A stretch of DNA of 64,000 nt, taken from positions 124,001 through 188,000 of the forward strand of contig NW_003314316.1 of the NCBI RefSeq assembly GCF_000143415.4, given 5' to 3'. The notes beneath the pieces are model-generated. The model searched no databases. It was not told the DNA's origin and was given only the letters and a program-made list of their open reading frames with translations. Position numbers and translations under genes: made by a program. Source of the stretch: Selaginella moellendorffii. Taxonomy: Eukaryota > Streptophyta > Lycopodiopsida > Selaginellales > Selaginellaceae. Of this stretch, positions 59,245 to 64,000 are shown piece by piece. Each line of letters opens with the position of its first letter. Within the stretch, counting starts at the first letter, position 1.

Positions 59245-60605
59245 CTAAGCGTCTGAGGATTCTTCGTGGGTTCGAAGGAGCGCCTTGCAGAACCTTACGT
59301 GCAATGCGTGACTTGCCTGGATTGAAAAGAAAACCAGAAAAAGTGTCATGGACAGCTCAAGTTCTTTCATACCTTGAAGGCGAAGATATGAGCGACAGGG
59401 ATACCGGGATGGCCACCTCGAGAGCACAACGAGATATCGCCCAAGAGGTCGAGCATCTTGTGTCGGCAAGGCTCGTCCCGGAATCGAAGCGGCGGATTCA
59501 CCCAGCCAGTTACTTTTCTGTTTAAACAAAGGGAAGACGAAGAGATACGAAACGAGAAAGGAACACATGATCTTACTTGCAGATCAAAGCGTTCTCTAGA
59601 CTTCCTCCTTGGATCAGCTTTGCTCCTCTCAGCATTTCAATCTGCGAAAATAGAAACTTTTGAAGTGTCTAGAGGAACAAATGAGCTCACCTGACCTGCT
59701 CATATAAACCGAAGGTCCGAGCCGGAGCAACCTCTTCGCGAAAGGAGCAAGAATCCGGAAAGTAAGTGAAGCACTGAGTTCCAATCGCAGGATGCTAAGT
59801 CCAAAAGATGTAAGTGATCGATCAACAAAAAGAGACAAGAAAGAGAGTACCTCGCGAAAATCGATACAGTACGTAAGCATGGAGGTCGAAGCTGGGAAAG
59901 CCGCTACAAACGAGTCCGATTCCGGGTTCCCGACATGGACTGGAAACTTAAGCTTGAACCTCTTTCTTCTAGCAACAGCACTCCCATCCTCGTCTTTGGC
60001 AGCAGAGATCCCAGCGCGATCGATTGCTTCCACCCACGGCAACGCCGATCCATCCAGCAAAGGCACCTCGTCATTCCCTTCCAGATGGATCCGGCAGTTG
60101 TCCACGCACAAGCCCTCCAAGGCCGCTAGAACATGCTCCACCGTGCGTATCCTCCCCACGCGAGTACTCAGCTTGCAAGCCTCCGGCACCACAAATTCTG
60201 CCGACGCTGGAATCGTGTAGTCCCTTGGATCTTCCCGGAGCGTGAAGAATCTCCCAGCGCCGGCTCGAGCAGGGAAGATCGTCACGCGCGTCTCCTTGCC
60301 AGTGTGTAATCCAATGCCGGATCGCGTCACCGGGGTCACGATCGAGGTCTGGAACGCTGGCTGCGACGAAATATCAGCTTAGATCCCAGGCGCTGGATCT
60401 ATCGCTTACCTCTTCGCGCAGGCAGGGAGGAGCCAGAGCTCGCGTCGCCAGCGCCAGCGCCCTCGCCCTCGCCCTGGAAGAAGGCGCTAGCATTATTTTG
60501 AAAAACCGCAAGAGTTAGGATTCTAGGGTTCTTGGGGATACCGGTTGTTCTTCTACGGAGAGGCGCCGGTAGAAGGTCCAGGGGGCACTGCCGCTGATCG
60601 ATCAT
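59245..60605 (-). CDS. LPXC: UDP-3-O-acyl-N-acetylglucosamine deacetylase (LpxC), organellar
   Basis: Six exons in minus order (60605-60410, 60356-59851, 59794-59696, 59641-59577, 59517-59373, 59316-59245) join in frame to 360 residues. Introns are 53-59 bp. LpxC removes acetate from UDP-3-O-acyl-GlcNAc, the committed step of lipid A synthesis. Plant homologues are known and act in mitochondria. The mature part starts near residue 67 ([17 protein letters not shown]). The key residues are present: E139 and H140 in [18 protein letters not shown] at the second domain, zinc ligands H308 and D312 in [11 protein letters not shown], and H340 in ASHALH (usually GHALH). The first ~65 residues are basic and form a likely targeting peptide, ending in a Gly/Ser-rich linker. 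The start is the only ATG in this exon, 163 bp from the divergent kinesin start. Confidence 0.93.
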
Positions 60606-60768
60606 CGATGCAAACAGGCATGGTTTGGTCTTGCTGCCAGCGCTGCGGCATTCTGTTTGTTAGAACATCGCCGGTGTCGATGATCTTAGTGATGAGGAAG
60701 GGCGAGGGTTGAAATCTTCTACTCTTCTTCATGCTCACAGCGAATCTTTGAGAGAAGCAATTTCTAGG
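60606..60768. promoter_or_regulatory. short divergent promoter region between LPXC and the kinesin-4 gene
   Basis: The two start codons face away from each other with 163 bp between. Both 5' UTRs and promoters must lie here or overlap the first exons. I see no clear TATA box, which suits broadly expressed genes. The region is inferred from gene positions alone. Confidence 0.5.
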
Positions 60769-63700
60769 ATGGATTCCGGCAAGCCGCCGCTCGCTGGGGT
60801 CAAGGATGCCGTGCAAGTGGCTGTGAACATCCGGCCTCTCATCGGATCGGAGCTCTTGCAGGGCTGTAGGGATTGCATCAATGTTGTCGCTGGAGAGCCT
60901 CAGGTATGTTCTTCTTTCGAGATTTCGATGCTCATTCTTTCTGGAAACCATCACAGATCCAGCTCGGGACGCATTGTTTCACGTTTGATTACGTCTATGG
61001 CACTACCACCGAGTCATCGTCGTCCAAGATCTTCAAGGAGTGCGTAGCTCCGCTTGTGGATGGGCTCTTCTATGGCTACAATGCTACTGTTCTTGCGTAT
61101 GGCCAGGTACTAGAGAGAATGCAAAGTTGATACGAGCGTTAGAAGTTTTATTCTTTCCTTCTATCAAAACTTATGTGGCAGACTGGTTCTGGGAAAACAT
61201 ACACAATGGGAACAGGGTACACTCCTGGAGGGAACAATGGAGGAGTTATCCCCCAAGTCATGGAGAAGATTTTTAACAAAGCCCACCATCTCAGGAATCA
61301 AACGCACTTCCACATCCGAGTCTCGTTTATAGAGGTAAGATCATTTTGTTCATCGGCTTTGATTTGCATGAATGCTACTAAAAGTCTATGTTCTTGTAGA
61401 TATTGAAAGAAGAAATCCACGACTTGCTTTGCGAAACAACAGTTACGAAGCAAGACACAAGTGGGATGAAGACGCCACTGCTAACAAGACCATCAATTCA
61501 AATTCGGGAAAGCACTGCTGGAGAGATCAACCTTGCTGGCATCACAGAAACCGATGTTCACACCTTGCAAGAGATGGCGTCGTGTTTAGCTCAAGGTTCT
61601 CTTTCCCGTGCGACCGGAAGCACGAATATGAATTCTCGTTCAAGGTTTGTTTTGTGTTTTCTGTCTCTAGTTTTCTTATTGATTGGTAAAGTATTGCAGC
61701 CGTTCGCATGCTATCTTCACCATCACTTTGGAACAGAAGAAAAAGCACCGTGAGAAGAGCTCTTCCTCTTTTGATGCTGCATGCGATGACTTTCTGTGTG
61801 GAAAGCTTCATCTTGTGGACCTTGCTGGGTCTGAGCGGGCAAAAAGGACTGGAACTGATGGGATGCGTTTTAAAGAGGGTACGCATTGCATGGCTGCCAT
61901 CGTTAAGAAGTTGTCATCATCCATTTTTATTGTTCTTGCAGGTGTTCATATCAACAAAGGTCTTTTAGCTCTTGGGAATGTAATTAGCGTTCTTGGAGAG
62001 GACAAGAGGCGGAAGGAACCAAGACATGTGCCGTACAGGGATAGCAAGCTCACTCGACTTTTACAGGTTTGCGGGAATCACTTTGAAGTCCTGTGATGAT
62101 TTAATAAGTGCCTCGTGACAGGATTCACTTGGTGGTAACAGCAGGACTGTGATGATAGGTATACAGCCTTGGCGATTTGTTTCCTTTTTTCTAATCTAAA
62201 ATCCTTTTCGCAGCTTGTATCAGTCCGGCTGATTCAAATGTCGAGGAAACTCTTAATACTTTGAAGTACGCAAATCGGGCAAGAAATATCCAAAATAAAC
62301 CAATTGTGAATAGAGATCCAATCGGGACAGAGATGCAGAAACTGCGACAGCAACTCAATCTCTTACAGGCAGAGCTTGTTTGTGCTCGTGCAAGTGAATG
62401 CGCACCTACAGTTCTTGAGGTAAGGTCTTTTACAAAATCTAGCAAACATAATTGAAATTGAGTGGCTTCGTAGGTTTTGAAGCAAAAGCTCTCTTCGTTG
62501 GAGACTAGCAATGAAAAACTACGCAGGGAGTTAATGGAGTCGCAAGAAAGCTGTAACAGTCTTTGTCAACGTGCTCTTGATGCTCAGGTGGAGCGTGATA
62601 GGCTCTTACAGGTAGTTGAACGTCGTCCAACATCTGGTTATGACGAGCACACAGCTGAGGTAGAACGACCTTGTTTTTTCTTGTCTCTCGGTTTAATCTA
62701 ATTGCTCGATTGCAGCCTACCAGCTTGCTGCAGAGTTACATGAGAACAATTCATGATTTAGAAGCAGAGCTACAGCTATTACGCACGTCGTGTTCTGGCG
62801 ATGTTCGCCGCGTTTCAACTTCATCCGATGGAGGGTGCTCCGACATCGTTGACGGAAACCATGGTCTTCTATCAGAAACACGCTGCTTAATGTCGCATCT
62901 GATTGAGAATTATGCAGACGTTTTTGAGGAGGATGCCATGACTGCTAAGGAGGTGGAGCATCATCTGTTTCTAAGGGAGTGTATGGATAAGGAACTTCAA
63001 GAGTTGAATATGCAGCTGAAGGAGAAAGAGGTAAACTTAAATTTTTAGAAACTGTGGCCAGGATTTTGAGATTTTCTTTTGAAAACATGATTTTTATCCG
63101 ATGGTTCACAACCTGAGCTTGTACTCTGCAGGCAGAAATGACTCGAGTTGCAAACAATGATGCTGCTGTACTCAAAGACCATTTCGATAAAAAAATACTG
63201 GAGCTTGAAGAGGAGAAGAAGAAGCTTCAGGTAAACTAAGCATTAGTCTTCTGTTTCTAATCATTTGAAATTATCAGATGGAGAAAAAGCTATTGTCGTC
63301 GGAGCTCGAATCACTTCATTCCTCTTCGGATGAACAGACCAAGAGGATTCAGAGTTCATACGCACAGAAGTTGAAAGATCTGGAAACTCAGGTACTATAT
63401 TCTCTTACACACTTTTTTTCTTCTTTTATTTTTATTAATTGTTTTCTTTCTGGTAGATTTCTGATTTAAAAAAGCAGCAGGAAAAACATGCACAGCTCTT
63501 GAGACTCAAGCAACGGAGTGATGATTCGGCGCAACGATTAGAGAATGAGATACACCGAATCAAGCAGCAGAAGGCAATGTTTTCTACCGGGCAGATTTTC
63601 AGTTGGACTTACTTTGCAAGCTTACCATCTCCAGGTGCATTTGCAAAACCGCATAAAGCAGGAATCTGAACATTTTAGAACATGGAAGGCTTGCCGGGAG

Positions 63701-63974
63701 AAAGAACTAATGCGCTTGCGCAAGGAAGGTAGGCGGAATGAGTATGAGATGCACAAGCTACAGACCTTGCATGAAAGGCAAAAACAGGTGAATGAAGGTG
63801 TTTATTGTCACCACCATTTTAACATTTTGGCCTTTGCAGGTACTGCATAGGAAAACTGAGGAAGCAGCCACAGCTAGTCGAAGGCTTAAAGAAGTCCTTG
63901 AATCTCGAAAACAGGAAGCTCGTGAAAACCATGTGTCAGGAACACCCGCTAAACTGACTGCGAAGACATTTCAG
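60769..63974 (+). CDS. kinesin-4 family motor protein (KIF4/FRA1-like), 5' part
   Basis: Fifteen exons in the window (60769-60903, 60957-61106, 61182-61334, 61400-61644, 61700-61878, 61942-62066, 62122-62158, 62214-62419, 62474-62659, 62716-63030, 63132-63230, 63278-63391, 63457-63573, 63635-63787, 63840-63974) give 783 residues, and the gene runs past the window end. The N-terminal motor has the P-loop GQTGSGKT (94-101), switch I SRSSRSHAIF and switch [15 protein letters not shown], then the neck [13 protein letters not shown] typical of kinesin-4. A long coiled coil follows, with the [14 protein letters not shown] motif common to plant kinesin-4. It should walk on microtubules. Plant relatives guide cell-wall vesicle transport or phragmoplast length. 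The intron after 63573 appears to be GC-AG. The start is the first in-frame ATG. Confidence 0.93.
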
Positions 63975-64000
63975 GTTTGCCTCAGGCGTCTCTTGGTTTG

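Noticed and set aside
59792-60220. 142-codon plus-strand frame
   Set aside because: Antisense to LPXC exon 2 and without family features.

Overview
The window is nuclear DNA from a land plant. The best fit is a lycophyte such as Selaginella moellendorffii (inference). Every gene I could splice has very short GT-AG introns (50-97 bp, mostly 53-62 bp), genes are tightly packed at both ends, and the gene types are plant ones: a DOXC-like 2-oxoglutarate oxygenase, a P-class PPR protein, an organellar LpxC and a kinesin-4. The middle is AT-rich and full of decayed retroelements.

Layout. (1) 1-4326: the last exon of an upstream gene, then a five-exon gene for a ~1158-aa acidic, repeat-rich, probably nuclear protein of unknown function. 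(2) 4441-17650: a broken tandem array. A block made of the 3' end of that gene plus a complete ten-exon 2OG-Fe(II) oxygenase gene occurs about four times, mixed with Copia-type fragments. Oxygenase copies A (4441-5977) and B (8109-9646) are intact and differ at two residues of 346. Copy C is wrecked by an in-place inversion of ~850 bp and copy D by small lesions. The gene fragment in front of copy B carries its own 160-bp in-place inversion. A decayed lactonase (beta-propeller) pseudogene lies antisense after copy B. (3) 17671-24820: a truncated Copia element, then AT-rich DNA with little content. (4) 24823-25734: an intronless, very AT-rich gene for a secreted GNA-type lectin. (5) 25996-33069: a 7.1-kb LTR element with long LTRs, a GTATA target-site duplication and no coding capacity. 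(6) 33100-36430: decayed Ty3/Gypsy fragments. (7) 40375-45962: a full-length Ty3/Gypsy chromovirus with 387-bp LTRs, gag-pol and chromodomain, killed by stop codons that are almost all TAG at CHG-type sites. (8) 49528-51450: a decayed hAT transposase with BED, DUF659-like and dimerisation parts, followed by more Gypsy debris to about 57250. (9) 57659-63974: a gene-dense, GC-richer end with PPR and LpxC on the minus strand, 17 bp apart, and kinesin-4 diverging from LpxC across 163 bp.

Apart from the oxygenase array, the genes do not form an evident pathway. I see no convincing undescribed multi-gene system. The most unusual signals are the repeated small inversions inside the tandem array, the CHG-type decay of the chromovirus, the non-coding LTR element with a minisatellite in its LTRs, and the LpxC/PPR packing.
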